This document shows positions 35,913-45,281 of a stretch of 48,846 nt of DNA, piece by piece (the stretch's first letter is position 1; every line of letters begins with the position of its first letter). A program made the translations under genes and the position numbers. The notes below the pieces were generated by a model. The model saw only the letters and a program-made list of their open reading frames with translations, did not search any database and was not told where the DNA came from. This stretch comes from DAOUMU01 sp034409055 (GTDB taxonomy: Bacteria; Chloroflexota; Anaerolineae; 4572-78; J111), in NCBI GenBank assembly GCA_034409055.1, contig DAOUMU010000254.1:1-48846 (forward strand). Reading direction: 5' to 3'.

Positions 35913-36311
35913 TTATTGTGGTATTTTTTGCATGTCTTTGGCCGCCTCAGCGGCTGTGTTAACCTGTTCCAGGCTGTGTGCCAATGAAGCTTCCACGGCG
36001 GCGACAATGGCTCCTTCGACCATCGGGGCACTACTCAATTTAACGAGCGGTTGTTTTTCGGGCGGGAGCATCTCAATGGCCATTTGGGTACTCATGAGAG
36101 CACTACCCAGGTCGAATAAAATCAGAACTCCATCGGGTGAATAGGCTTCTAAAATGGCTTGATGAATCCGTTCGGCATTGGTGCCAATGGTTTCGTCGTC
36201 TATGCCCCCAGCGGCAACAATCTTAACCAGGTTCCGTGACATCTGGGTGGCCATCTCTTCTAAGCCTTTGGCCAGCAAGTGACTGTGAGCAACAAGTACA
36301 ATTCCTATCAT
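35913..36311 (-). CDS. dhaM: PTS-dependent dihydroxyacetone kinase, phosphotransfer subunit DhaM
   Basis: A 132-residue mannose-type EIIA domain: IGIVLVAHSHLLAKGLEEM with phospho-His9, AAGGIDDETIGTNAERI, GVLILFDLGSALMSTQMAIE and the Ala/Glu-rich C-terminus. It carries phosphate from HPr to the ADP bound in DhaL. It is the single-domain form; E. coli DhaM is fused to HPr and an enzyme I fragment, whereas here HPr is a separate adjacent gene. ATG 36311 has GGGG about 7 bases upstream. Confidence 0.93.
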   Translation of the reverse strand: MIGIVLVAHSHLLAKGLEEMATQMSRNLVKIVAAGGIDDETIGTNAERIHQAILEAYSPDGVLILFDLGSALMSTQMAIEMLPPEKQPLVKLSSAPMVEGAIVAAVEASLAHSLEQVNTAAEAAKDMQKIPQ

Positions 36312-36325
36312 ACCAGAACCCCTAT

Positions 36326-36574
36326 TTATGACCCTCTGAGTTTTTGGTTTAAGAAGAATGAAATCAATATGGCCATCAAGGCTCCCCCTCCATAAGCCAG
36401 TCCGGTCAAAATACCCTTTACGACCTCGCCTTCAGCCACGATAGGGTAACCATAGGAGTAGCCAAAAAGCCCGGAAATAATGATAATGAATCCCCAAATG
36501 AGCTTCATAAAAAGGGTCCGGCGTTTGATCGATGCCTCTTTTTGATCTTTTTGCTTTGGTTGGCGTTTTGCCAT
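36326..36574 (-). CDS. Small two-helix membrane protein, unknown
   Basis: An 82-residue protein with a basic Lys/Gln-rich start (AKRQPKQKDQKEASIKRR) and two membrane helices (about 23-43 and 55-75). I do not recognise the family. It has an excellent ribosome-binding site (GGGAG 7 bases before ATG 36574) and lies 14 bp upstream of dhaM on the same strand, so it is probably a real gene of the locus. Confidence 0.65.
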   Translation of the reverse strand: MAKRQPKQKDQKEASIKRRTLFMKLIWGFIIIISGLFGYSYGYPIVAEGEVVKGILTGLAYGGGALMAILISFFLNQKLRGS

Positions 36575-36651
36575 CAATAATCTCCCTCCCTGCGTCAGCG
36601 GGATCGTACGCGATACGTACTGCCCTGCCTAAAATTGGGACCCATCTCCTG

Positions 36652-37218
36652 CTACTTGGCAGCTTCCCCTGAAGAAGCGCAGGTGGGGCAGTTCTCTACT
36701 TCGGCTACCTGCCACATACGCTCTTCGGTCAGCAGTTCTGGTGGGCCAGGTACAAAGCCTGTATGCCCACACGTGCAGGCATACCACCCCAGATCCACTG
36801 TGGACCATGCGGCCCGTGGCCCCAAATCCATCAACTCAACATCCATCCCCCAGCGGGTATTGGTCACCAATCGCCGGCAACCTGCGGCCCGCAGGCGTGC
36901 CACGTACAATCCTAGATGCGTACAGTGCCGCATTAACAGCACCCCCAGCGTGATCCCCTTGGGCCAGGGGATGTGACGGGCATCAGCACAGAGTATGGTC
37001 AAGTTGTCCGGCAACGGCGATTGGTGGGCCAGCAAATGGGGCTGCCTTTCGATAGCAAACACCCGCCGGACGATGCCGGCCATCCGCCGGGCCAAACGCA
37101 GGTCGCCCGCGCCGATGTCCAGAACCACATCCTCGGGATGCACGTAACTTAGAGCGGCCTGGTATGTTTTTTCATCATACGGGGCCCAACGTGCCTCCCA
37201 TTCCTCCAGAGCATTCAC
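36652..37218 (-). CDS. SAM-dependent methyltransferase with a Cys-rich C-terminal motif
   Basis: A 188-residue class I methyltransferase-like protein. VVLDIGAGDLRLARRMA is the SAM-binding motif I, with VFAIERQ (acidic residue of motif II) and ILCADARHIPWP (motif III/IV). The C-terminal part has CTCGHTGF and CPTC, four or more Cys that could form a zinc site. The substrate is unknown. GTG 37218 is preceded by GTGAGG. It lies 14 bp downstream of the sdhD-like gene, as though part of the same transcript. Confidence 0.75.
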   Translation of the reverse strand: MNALEEWEARWAPYDEKTYQAALSYVHPEDVVLDIGAGDLRLARRMAGIVRRVFAIERQPHLLAHQSPLPDNLTILCADARHIPWPKGITLGVLLMRHCTHLGLYVARLRAAGCRRLVTNTRWGMDVELMDLGPRAAWSTVDLGWYACTCGHTGFVPGPPELLTEERMWQVAEVENCPTCASSGEAAK

Positions 37219-37232
37219 GCTTTACGCCTCAC

Positions 37233-37604
37233 CTATATTGGCAGTTGTGACCTGATCAAAAAGGCCAGCACAAGGCCATAGGCTGCGGTGACTACCCCCA
37301 AAATTGTTAAAACTACGGATACTTTCCGTCGAGCCGCCTCACTCAGATTCAAATCGAAAATGATCGCTCTTGCTCCTAAGATGGCGTGGTAGGTAACCAC
37401 GATAATGAACAGTATTTCCAGAATAAAAATGACAGGTCCCGAGACATGCGCGATCACTTGATTAACGTCCAGCAGTCCCTGGGTTTGAAAATGGTGGAAA
37501 TAGATATGGAGCAGTACGATGACGATTAGTAAAATGCCAGAGACAGCCTGACCGATCCATGCTAACGATTGTCGTGCCTGCTTTTTTGTTTCAAGTTGCT
37601 GCAT
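37233..37604 (-). CDS. SdhD-like membrane anchor subunit
   Basis: A protein of about 123 residues with three membrane helices. IVLLHIYFHHFQTQG (His33, His37, His38) and VVTYHAILGARAIIFD (His73) resemble the haem-ligand and helix motifs of SdhD/FrdD-type anchors. It would bind haem b and quinone together with the SdhC-like subunit. I start at ATG 37604 because TAAGGAG lies 9 bases upstream; an ATG at 37625 overlaps the sdhC-like gene by 8 bp but has no ribosome-binding site. It belongs to the tight glpA - sdhB - sdhC - sdhD-like series. Confidence 0.82.
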   Translation of the reverse strand: MQQLETKKQARQSLAWIGQAVSGILLIVIVLLHIYFHHFQTQGLLDVNQVIAHVSGPVIFILEILFIIVVTYHAILGARAIIFDLNLSEAARRKVSVVLTILGVVTAAYGLVLAFLIRSQLPI

Positions 37605-37617
37605 GGCCTTCATCTCC

Positions 37618-38022
37618 TTATTCATATGAAAAGATAAGAAAAGCGCTATACAGCGTCACCAACACCGACAGCACAGCCACGGCCCAAAATTGGCCACGAT
37701 GTTGCTCTATTTTGCCCGCCAGGGCCGCATAGATGATTCTGAGACCATTCAAACCGTGATATAAGATCAACAAGATCAAAACAACGTCAAAGATGAGACC
37801 CAGGGGTGAGCGGGCAAGGACTAAAAATTGATTGTAGGCAGCCGGGCTGAAGGCAATCGTGGTCAGAATACCCAGGTGAACGTAGAGATAAATGGCCAGC
37901 AGTACCCCCGACCATCGATTAAAGACGAAGGCCCAGGTACCAAGACTGCGCTTGAACGGCAAGACCCAACGCTGAACCAGAAAATTAAACCCTCCGGCTC
38001 TCACTCCGATTGGCTTTTCCAT
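37618..38022 (-). CDS. SdhC-like cytochrome b membrane subunit
   Basis: A 134-residue protein with three membrane helices. FVFNRWSGVLLAIYLYVHLG has the SdhC pattern (Arg36/Ser38 near the quinone site, His49), and LYHGLNGLRII (His89) is the conserved haem-ligand helix. It anchors an SdhB-type iron-sulfur protein to the membrane. The gene starts 10 bp after the iron-sulfur subunit, with GAGGAG upstream. No SdhA flavoprotein gene is in the cluster; a GlpA-type flavoprotein occupies that place. Confidence 0.88.
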   Translation of the reverse strand: MEKPIGVRAGGFNFLVQRWVLPFKRSLGTWAFVFNRWSGVLLAIYLYVHLGILTTIAFSPAAYNQFLVLARSPLGLIFDVVLILLILYHGLNGLRIIYAALAGKIEQHRGQFWAVAVLSVLVTLYSAFLIFSYE

Positions 38023-38032
38023 GGTTAGCTCC

Positions 38033-38752
38033 TCATTTCATACCAAACAAATTTTTGATCTTTTGCATAATTAACCGGCGGCGTAATTCCATAATGTGTC
38101 CGGCCGGATTGACGTCGGACGGGCAAACCTCACTGCACTCAAAGGCGCTGTGGCATTGCCATATGCCTCGCTCACTTCCGGACAGATCAAGTAACGATTT
38201 TGTATCCCCGCCGTTGTTACTGAGCTCGCGGTTGATGGCCGCCAGAACGGCTGGCCCTATATAGAAATCACCGGCGGCCGTGACCGGACAGGCCGAAACG
38301 CAAGCCCCACACTCAACACAATTCTCAAAACGGACGTAATGATCGACCTCTGGTGGGGTGGTAGCTTGCGGGTGCCACTCGCTCTCGCGGATGTAGGTCC
38401 AATCCGGTGAGTAGTCCCGGTAAAAGTCGGCCATATCGACGACCAGATCAACAATAGGGCTCAAACCATCCATAGGTTCGACCACAACCTCATCGACGCC
38501 CAGTTCCAATACGTTGGTTACACATCCTAACCCTTCCTGACCGTTGATCTTGTAGCCACACGTGCCGCACGAGGCATGGTGGCAGGAGTGACGGTACATC
38601 AGGGTTGAATCCTGATCTACCCTGATCAGTTCCAGGGCGTCTAACACAGTGGTGCGGGGACCAACGGTTACCTCAAAGGTGTCGTAGCGAGGGGGATCGA
38701 TGGCTCCCGGTTTGTATCTGAGTACTTTAAAGCGAACTTTTTTGTCGGTCAT
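38033..38752 (-). CDS. SdhB/FrdB-type iron-sulfur subunit
   Basis: A 239-residue protein with all three clusters of the family. [2Fe-2S] ligands: C57, C62, C65 and C77 in RHSCHHASCGTCG...GLGC. [4Fe-4S]: C145, C148, C151 and C155 in ENCVECGACVSACP. [3Fe-4S]-type: C200, C206 and C210 in QCHSAFECSEVCP, with the C-x5-C-x3-C spacing of succinate dehydrogenase. It moves electrons from a flavoprotein to membrane quinone. AAGGAGG lies 7 bases before its ATG and overlaps the stop region of the GlpA-type gene, 12 bp away, tying it to that flavoprotein rather than to SdhA. Confidence 0.92.
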   Translation of the reverse strand: MTDKKVRFKVLRYKPGAIDPPRYDTFEVTVGPRTTVLDALELIRVDQDSTLMYRHSCHHASCGTCGYKINGQEGLGCVTNVLELGVDEVVVEPMDGLSPIVDLVVDMADFYRDYSPDWTYIRESEWHPQATTPPEVDHYVRFENCVECGACVSACPVTAAGDFYIGPAVLAAINRELSNNGGDTKSLLDLSGSERGIWQCHSAFECSEVCPSDVNPAGHIMELRRRLIMQKIKNLFGMK

Positions 38753-38764
38753 TAGAGAGCCTCC

Positions 38765-39931
38765 TTAATTGTAATAGGCTCGATAAGGCAGCAATACCTC
38801 TTCTTTGGTGCGGCAGGGAATATCCAGCCCCAATTTACGGCAAACCACATCCACGGTTGTTTCGGCCATGCCCCGCAGGGTGGTTGCTTTGCCGCCGCAA
38901 ATGGTCACCAGCCCTTCCACATTGTCCCGCTCTTTATGATCGAAACATTTGAAAGTACGGCTCAGTTCACGGCCTTCATCTTCGCCTTTGCTGCCAATAA
39001 GGGGACGCGCGGCCGACCAGGCGGCCCGGAATTCGCTGTCTTTGATCGAAGGCACCATTTCGGCCCCCATTTTGAACATCAATTGCACATGATCTTCGGG
39101 CAGGCCCAACTTGTCAGGGTCTTCCACCGTCCAGGAAGTGGTTCCAATTACAGACAGATTGCGCTGGGGTACAATGATGTCCCCATCGCCGGAGGCGTGC
39201 ATCCGATTGATGACCATGTTGTGATAGCGTCCCCGGACAGCCACCATAACGCCCGGCGAAGGGCGTACCGGTACCTCGGCCTCGGCCATTTTGGTCACCT
39301 TTTCGGCCCAGGCGCCGGTGGCATTGACCACCAGATCTCCCTTCAAATCATATTCCTTCTGCGTTCGATGATCCAGGACACGCACCCCACTGACGGTCCC
39401 GGCCCTTTGAATGAAGCCGATCACCTCTGAATAAGTGCGGATATCTGCGCCCCGGTTTTTGGCAGTGGCAAAAAAGTGTAGGGGTAATCGCCAGGCATCT
39501 ATGGTCCCGTCGGGGATCTGGACGGCCAGGCGCAGGTTGGGATTAAGATTTGGTTCTAATTCGAGGGCTTGTCTGGCCGTTAAGACTCGGATGGGAATGT
39601 GACATGCTTCACACCCGGCCAGAAGGGGCTCGCTGTAGGCTTCGTCCTCCTCCGTAATGGCCACAAAGAGACCTTCATTGAGTTCCAAGGCTTCGGGGGC
39701 AATCTTGCGGAGGATCAAGTTCTCATCGATACACTCTATGGCCGACTCTTGATCTTTAACCGCGTAGCGGGCGCCACTATGCAGCAAACCGTGATGACGG
39801 CCGGTGGTACCCGAAGTTAATTCTCCACGTTCGACCAGGGTGGCTTCAAAGCCTCGCTGGGTTAAATCGTGGAGAACCGCAGCACCGGTCCCCCCTCCCC
39901 CAATGACGATAACATGAAATTTATCCTTCAT
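38765..39931 (-). CDS. glpA: FAD-dependent glycerol-3-phosphate dehydrogenase, GlpA type
   Basis: A 388-residue DAO-family flavoprotein: VIVIGGGGTGAAVLHDLTQR (FAD fold, G11-G16), ERGELTSGTTGRHHGLLHSG as in GlpA/GlpD, VVNATGAWAEKV, and TICGGKATTLRGMAE near the end. It oxidises glycerol-3-phosphate to DHAP. It is short, ending at about residue 388 without the extra C-terminal domain of GlpD or the BFD-like domain of GlpA. GlpB and GlpC partners are absent; an SdhB/C/D-like set follows directly. The start ATG 39931 has GGAG about 10 bases upstream, inside the target duplication of a mobile element. Confidence 0.9.
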   Translation of the reverse strand: MKDKFHVIVIGGGGTGAAVLHDLTQRGFEATLVERGELTSGTTGRHHGLLHSGARYAVKDQESAIECIDENLILRKIAPEALELNEGLFVAITEEDEAYSEPLLAGCEACHIPIRVLTARQALELEPNLNPNLRLAVQIPDGTIDAWRLPLHFFATAKNRGADIRTYSEVIGFIQRAGTVSGVRVLDHRTQKEYDLKGDLVVNATGAWAEKVTKMAEAEVPVRPSPGVMVAVRGRYHNMVINRMHASGDGDIIVPQRNLSVIGTTSWTVEDPDKLGLPEDHVQLMFKMGAEMVPSIKDSEFRAAWSAARPLIGSKGEDEGRELSRTFKCFDHKERDNVEGLVTICGGKATTLRGMAETTVDVVCRKLGLDIPCRTKEEVLLPYRAYYN

Positions 39932-39945
39932 GAGTTATATTCTCC

Positions 39946-40081
39946 GTAACTACCAAGCCACCCTCCCGCAGGTTACAATTACCCAAAAAACGGGCACAGG
40001 TGACGGCCTTTTCAAGAAAAAATATCTGGCAATATTTTAGCCTCTAAAAAGGGCTAAACCTGCGGGAGGGTAGGTAGTTAC
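39946..40081. mobile_element. 136-bp element with terminal inverted repeats, between glpK and glpA
   Basis: Ends GTAACTACC (39946-39954) + ACCCTCCCGCAGGTT (39960-39974) are inverted as AACCTGCGGGAGGGT (40057-40071) + GGTAGTTAC (40073-40081). TATTCTCC flanks it exactly on both sides (39938-39945 and 40082-40089), an 8-bp target duplication. There is no coding capacity, so it is non-autonomous. On the minus strand the duplicated octamer reads GGAGAATA and contains the glpA ribosome-binding site. Confidence 0.88.
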
Positions 40082-40134
40082 TATTCTCCCTAAAACGCCA
40101 CAGGCCCTTATCATCTTACAGATTCCTAAAATTT

Positions 40135-40164
40135 AGGGGAGGGAAACGAGTATCTCCCTCCCCT
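40135..40164 (-). terminator. Hairpin downstream of glpK
   Basis: AGGGGAGGGA (40135-40144) and TCCCTCCCCT (40155-40164) form a 10-bp perfect stem with a 10-base loop, followed on the minus strand by AAATTTT. It lies 74 bp after the glpK stop and may end or attenuate the glpF-dhaKL-glpK transcript before glpA. Confidence 0.6.
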
Positions 40165-40237
40165 TGAATTGTTAACTACTGTCGTGATGACCAGCCAGGT
40201 TCAAGTTGATTGTTGTACCGGTAAGAGCGGCTGAGGT

Positions 40238-41749
<1,512 letters not shown>

Positions 41750-41773
41750 ATTGATAAACCTCCTTGGATCATT

Positions 41774-41850
41774 GTCACATCATAGTGACCAATATTAAAT
41801 TTTTTGGTTGATTTATTGATTAAGTAGGGCAAGATCGTATCTTGCCCTAC
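41774..41850. promoter_or_regulatory. Dyad and hairpin between dhaL and glpK
   Basis: GTCAC-N6-GTGAC (41774-41789) lies 25-40 bases upstream of glpK and could be a regulator site. GTAGGGCAAGA (41824-41834) and TCTTGCCCTAC (41840-41850) form an 11-bp stem with a 5-base loop downstream of dhaL; the same GTAGGGCAAG word recurs in the palindromes at 45282-45368, so it is probably an interspersed repeat. Confidence 0.5.
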
Positions 41851-41883
41851 TTTGAGCACGACATAGACTCAGCCGGATAACCT

Positions 41884-42510
41884 CTAGCTCCAAATCTCAG
41901 CCGCCGTTTTCAGCATCAGGTAAGATGAGGTTGCCCCGGGGTCTTGGTGGCCAATACTGCGCTCACCCAGGTAGCTGGCTCGACCTTTTTTGGCCAGCAT
42001 GGGAATGGTGTTTTTCATGCCCTCTTCGGCTGCGGCAGTGCCTTGTTGCAGGACCTCGCCCAGGCTGGCCCCGTCTTCTACAGCCTGCTTCATACTATTT
42101 AGAGCTGGCGTCAAGGCATCCACCATGGTCTTGTCATTGAGTTCGGCCTTGCCTCGTTGCAGTACACCGTCCAGGCCGGCCTCAAACAAGGCCACAACGT
42201 CGGCCGGTTCTAACTCCGTTTTACCGGTGCAGACAGTACTGGCGCGTAAAAAGAAAGTGCCGTACAGCGGTCCGGCTGCTCCACCGACCGTGCGGATGAG
42301 GGCCATAGCCACGGTTTTAAGCGTGCTGGTGATGTCTTGGGGGTTGGTTTTCTCCAGTTCGGCCATAGCGGCATTAAAGCCCCGGTTCATATTGATCCCG
42401 TGGTCGGCGTCGCCAATCGCCGCGTCTAGCTCGGTCAGGTATTGCTTATTTTCGGCGTAAACTTGTTGCAGCGCCTCAATCCAGGCAAGAAGATTATCTC
42501 GACTGACCAT
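41884..42510 (-). CDS. dhaL: PTS-dependent dihydroxyacetone kinase, ADP-binding subunit DhaL
   Basis: A 208-residue DhaL. AAIGDADHGINMNRGF (Asp residues of GDADHG at 33-38 bind Mg-ADP), IRTVGGAAGPLYGTFF and RASYLGERSIGHQDPGATS match the family. Phosphate passes from DhaM to ADP held here, then to dihydroxyacetone on DhaK. ATG 42510 lies 4 bp after the dhaK stop with GGGGAG inside the end of dhaK; longer versions overlapping dhaK are less likely. Confidence 0.95.
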   Translation of the reverse strand: MVSRDNLLAWIEALQQVYAENKQYLTELDAAIGDADHGINMNRGFNAAMAELEKTNPQDITSTLKTVAMALIRTVGGAAGPLYGTFFLRASTVCTGKTELEPADVVALFEAGLDGVLQRGKAELNDKTMVDALTPALNSMKQAVEDGASLGEVLQQGTAAAEEGMKNTIPMLAKKGRASYLGERSIGHQDPGATSSYLMLKTAAEIWS

Positions 42511-42514
42511 CTTG

Positions 42515-43516
42515 TTATACTCCCCAACGTAAGGCTGGTGTATGGACCGGTGCATCCCACAGCTCTAGCAGTTCATCATCTGCTTTGAGCAGGGTAACGG
42601 AGTAGCCAGCCATTTCCAGCGAAGTGATGTAGTTCCCGACTAACCGGCGGGCGATGGTTATACCTTTGCCCTGGCAAATTTCATTCACTTCATTGTAGAT
42701 GAGATAGAGTTCGATCAGCGGGGTACCGCCCATGCCATTGATCATAGCAATGACCTGGTCGCCACTCTTGAAGGGTAGATCGGCGATGACCGCTTTGGCC
42801 ATCATCTCAACGATCTCTTTGGCGCTCTTGAGCTTCATGCGCTCCCGGCCCGGCTCGCCGTGGATGCCGATGCCGATTTCCATCTCGTCGTCGCCGATGT
42901 CAAAAGTGGGTTTGCCTGCTGCTGGCACAGTGCAGGAGGTCAAGGCCATGCCCATCGAACGGCCATTGGCGTTGACCTTGCGGCACAGGTCGGCCACTTT
43001 CTTCAGGTCATCGCCCCGCTCGGCTGCCGCCCCGCAGATTTTCTCGGCCAGCACGGTCGTGCCTACCCCGCGCCGTCCGGCGGTGTAGAGGCTGTCCTGC
43101 ACGGCCACGTCGTCGTCAATGACCACGGCTTCGACTTCGATGCCTTCGGCCTGGCATATCTCGGCCGCCATCTCGAAGTTCATCACGTCACCGGTGTAGT
43201 TTTTGACGATATGCAAGACACCGGCCCCACCATCGACGGCCTTGGTAGCTGCTTCCATTTGGTCGGGGGTGGGCGAAGTGAAGACATCACCCGGGCAGGC
43301 GGCATCCAGCATACCCATTCCAACCAGGCCGCCGTGCATGGGTTCGTGGCCACTGCCACCGCCGGAAATAACGCCAACTTTACCCTGCACCGGGGCATCG
43401 GCTCTGACCACAAAGTTGGGGTCGTAGTAAACCTTGACCAGGTCACTATGCGCCGCGGCCACGCCAGCCAGAGATTGTTTGACCACGTCTTCCGGCTTGT
43501 TGATTAGTTTTTTCAT
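42515..43516 (-). CDS. dhaK: PTS-dependent dihydroxyacetone kinase, substrate subunit DhaK
   Basis: A 333-residue DhaK. GVISGGGSGHEPMHGG binds substrate, KNYTGDVMNFEMA is conserved, and His219 in IGIGIHGEPGRER forms the hemiaminal with dihydroxyacetone. It works with DhaL and DhaM to make DHAP. ATG 43516 (AAGGG 8 bases upstream) is preferred to a GTG three codons earlier. It stands between glpF and dhaL in the same orientation. Confidence 0.95.
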   Translation of the reverse strand: MKKLINKPEDVVKQSLAGVAAAHSDLVKVYYDPNFVVRADAPVQGKVGVISGGGSGHEPMHGGLVGMGMLDAACPGDVFTSPTPDQMEAATKAVDGGAGVLHIVKNYTGDVMNFEMAAEICQAEGIEVEAVVIDDDVAVQDSLYTAGRRGVGTTVLAEKICGAAAERGDDLKKVADLCRKVNANGRSMGMALTSCTVPAAGKPTFDIGDDEMEIGIGIHGEPGRERMKLKSAKEIVEMMAKAVIADLPFKSGDQVIAMINGMGGTPLIELYLIYNEVNEICQGKGITIARRLVGNYITSLEMAGYSVTLLKADDELLELWDAPVHTPALRWGV

Positions 43517-43584
43517 TGATTTCACCCTTTCTTAATCTGGTCCCTCAAATTTTCTTTAGATGAAGAAGCAAAAAGGTTGTTGGT

Positions 43585-44337
43585 TTAACCGACCGGCCAG
43601 GCAACGCCCATGGCGCCAAAGATAACCTGGTAGACGATAGCGCCTATGATGCCGCCAACAATCGGTCCGACCACAGGGACCCAGGAGTAACCCCAGTCCG
43701 GGTCTCGCTTGCCGGGGATGGGCAAGACGGCATGGGCGATGCGCGGTCCAAGGTCACGGGCTGGGTTAATAGCATAGCCTGTGGGACCACCCAGGCCCAA
43801 GCCGATGGCAAAAACCAGCATACCAACGGCGTACGGACCAACACCACTGGCAATGCCATTATTCGCATTGAAAATCCCGAACACACCCAGTACCAGCATG
43901 AAGGTGCCGATGATCTCAGTGATCAGGTTCCAGCTGTAATTGCGGATGGCCGGCGCGGTGCAGAAGACGGCTAACTTAAGGTCTGCATTATCGGTTTCTT
44001 CGAAGTGCTTATAGTAAGCCAGCCAGACCAGCACTCCGCCGATGAAAGCGCCCAGGAATTCGCCCGCCAGGTAGGCCGGTACCGTTGACCAGGGAATGAC
44101 CCCGGCCACAGCAAAGGGAATGGTTACGGCCGGGTTAATATGGGCGCCACTAATGAAACCGGATGTATATACGGCCATAGCCACGGCCAAACCCCAGCCG
44201 GTGGTTATGACGATCCAGGCACCACCACCGCCACCACCTTGACCTTTATTCTTGTTCAGGACCACGTTGGCCACAACGCCATCGCCCAATAGAATCAGGA
44301 TCATGGTACCAACAACTTCGGCTAAGAAAATATTCAT
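43585..44337 (-). CDS. glpF: Glycerol facilitator / aquaglyceroporin
   Basis: A 250-residue MIP-family channel with six membrane helices and the two half-helices SGAHINPAVTIPF (NPA at 68-70) and GYAINPARDLGPR. The Asp after the second NPAR is the glycerol-facilitator type. It lets glycerol, and probably dihydroxyacetone, cross the inner membrane. A run of six Gly (KGQGGGGGGAW, about 33-41) in a loop is unusual. It is the first gene of the minus-strand locus; GAGGGAG lies about 8 bases upstream of ATG 44337. Confidence 0.95.
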   Translation of the reverse strand: MNIFLAEVVGTMILILLGDGVVANVVLNKNKGQGGGGGGAWIVITTGWGLAVAMAVYTSGFISGAHINPAVTIPFAVAGVIPWSTVPAYLAGEFLGAFIGGVLVWLAYYKHFEETDNADLKLAVFCTAPAIRNYSWNLITEIIGTFMLVLGVFGIFNANNGIASGVGPYAVGMLVFAIGLGLGGPTGYAINPARDLGPRIAHAVLPIPGKRDPDWGYSWVPVVGPIVGGIIGAIVYQVIFGAMGVAWPVG

Positions 44338-44520
44338 TGTTGTTCTCCCTCACTTTTAAAGTTTTTTATTAGATAAAAACAATTTTGCCTTGAAACCCGC
44401 TGTTAAAATTTTCTTTGGTGGCAAAAGAGACGGGTTTCTTCCCAAAAAACAAAACTTTTGCCCCGCAAAAATAGTTTATCTATATATGATGGCCCTCCTT
44501 TCCGGCATGAAGTTTAACAT

Positions 44521-44611
44521 CAGTAGATCCAATTTTGTGTTCGCGATGGGTCCGTGACCCATCGCATGGCCGGTCATAGACCGGCTTGGAGTGTTAAATT
44601 TGGATGTACTG
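44521..44611. mobile_element. TIR hairpin element, family 1, copy C (91 bp)
   Basis: The ends are CAGTAGATCCAATTT (44521-44535) and AAATTTGGATGTACTG (44596-44611). The core has two hairpins, CGATGGGT/ACCCATCG and GCCGGTC/GACCGGC. AACAT flanks both sides exactly (44516-44520, 44612-44616), a 5-bp target duplication. It lies upstream of glpF. Confidence 0.88.
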
Positions 44612-45155
44612 AACATCGCTAATCCAGGTATCAGCAAAAGCCAGACTTGCCCCCTACCTGGATTGGATGTGTTACCCTGGAGAAACTATTCGCAGAGGAA
44701 ATGAATCCGCCTTGAATAGTTAGAATAAAAAAGGCATAAATTTGATCGATAATCGTATGACCAATGTTTATGCCTTTGATAACAAAAAGGAGAAAAGTAA
44801 GAACAGCAGGTTGACCCAAACGCCAAGAAGTTTGAGATACTCTGAACTTGGTGACTTCATTGTCAAACATAACCGATCCTGTTGACGCGTACTTATGATA
44901 ACATGGGCCATCCTTCTCTGGAGAAGGCATGACTTCAGCCCAAAGGGCAAGTTGAAATTAAACGGAATCAGGAAGTCAAGTACAGGTTACCGCTAAGCCA
45001 AAAATGAGGAACGTATTTTTTTGGACGGGTGTTCGAAACATCGCCTGAGGATCTCCGGCCAACGATACTTCTTCCGTGTTGCTCCCTGGCTTTTCAACCA
45101 CCCAGAAGAAGGCCTACTTTAGCCTGTCGTCGTTGGTGAAGCAATCAATATTCAA

Positions 45156-45227
45156 TGAACGAATGTTCACAAAACCTGCTGAAATGAACGTTTGCTATGA
45201 TAGCACTTTTTTGCCTGTGGGTCAAAT
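45156..45227 (+). promoter_or_regulatory. Promoter-like module, copy 1
   Basis: The dyad TGAACGAATGTTCA (45156-45169) is followed after 18 bases by ACGTTTGCTATGATAGCACT, containing TATGAT (45196-45201) as a possible -10. The dyad fits the GAAC-N4-GTTC pattern known for Gram-positive-type LexA boxes. A second copy with identical spacing starts at 45523. No gene follows directly. Confidence 0.4.
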
Positions 45228-45281
45228 CGCTTATGCTGAATTAGAGACAAACAATTTGCTTATCAAACAAAGTTCTCTTAT

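Noticed and set aside
44631..44930. 99-codon open frame on the minus strand upstream of glpF
   Set aside because: No ribosome-binding site, no recognisable domain, and it is overlapped by a hairpin repeat. Kept only as part of the gene-free region.
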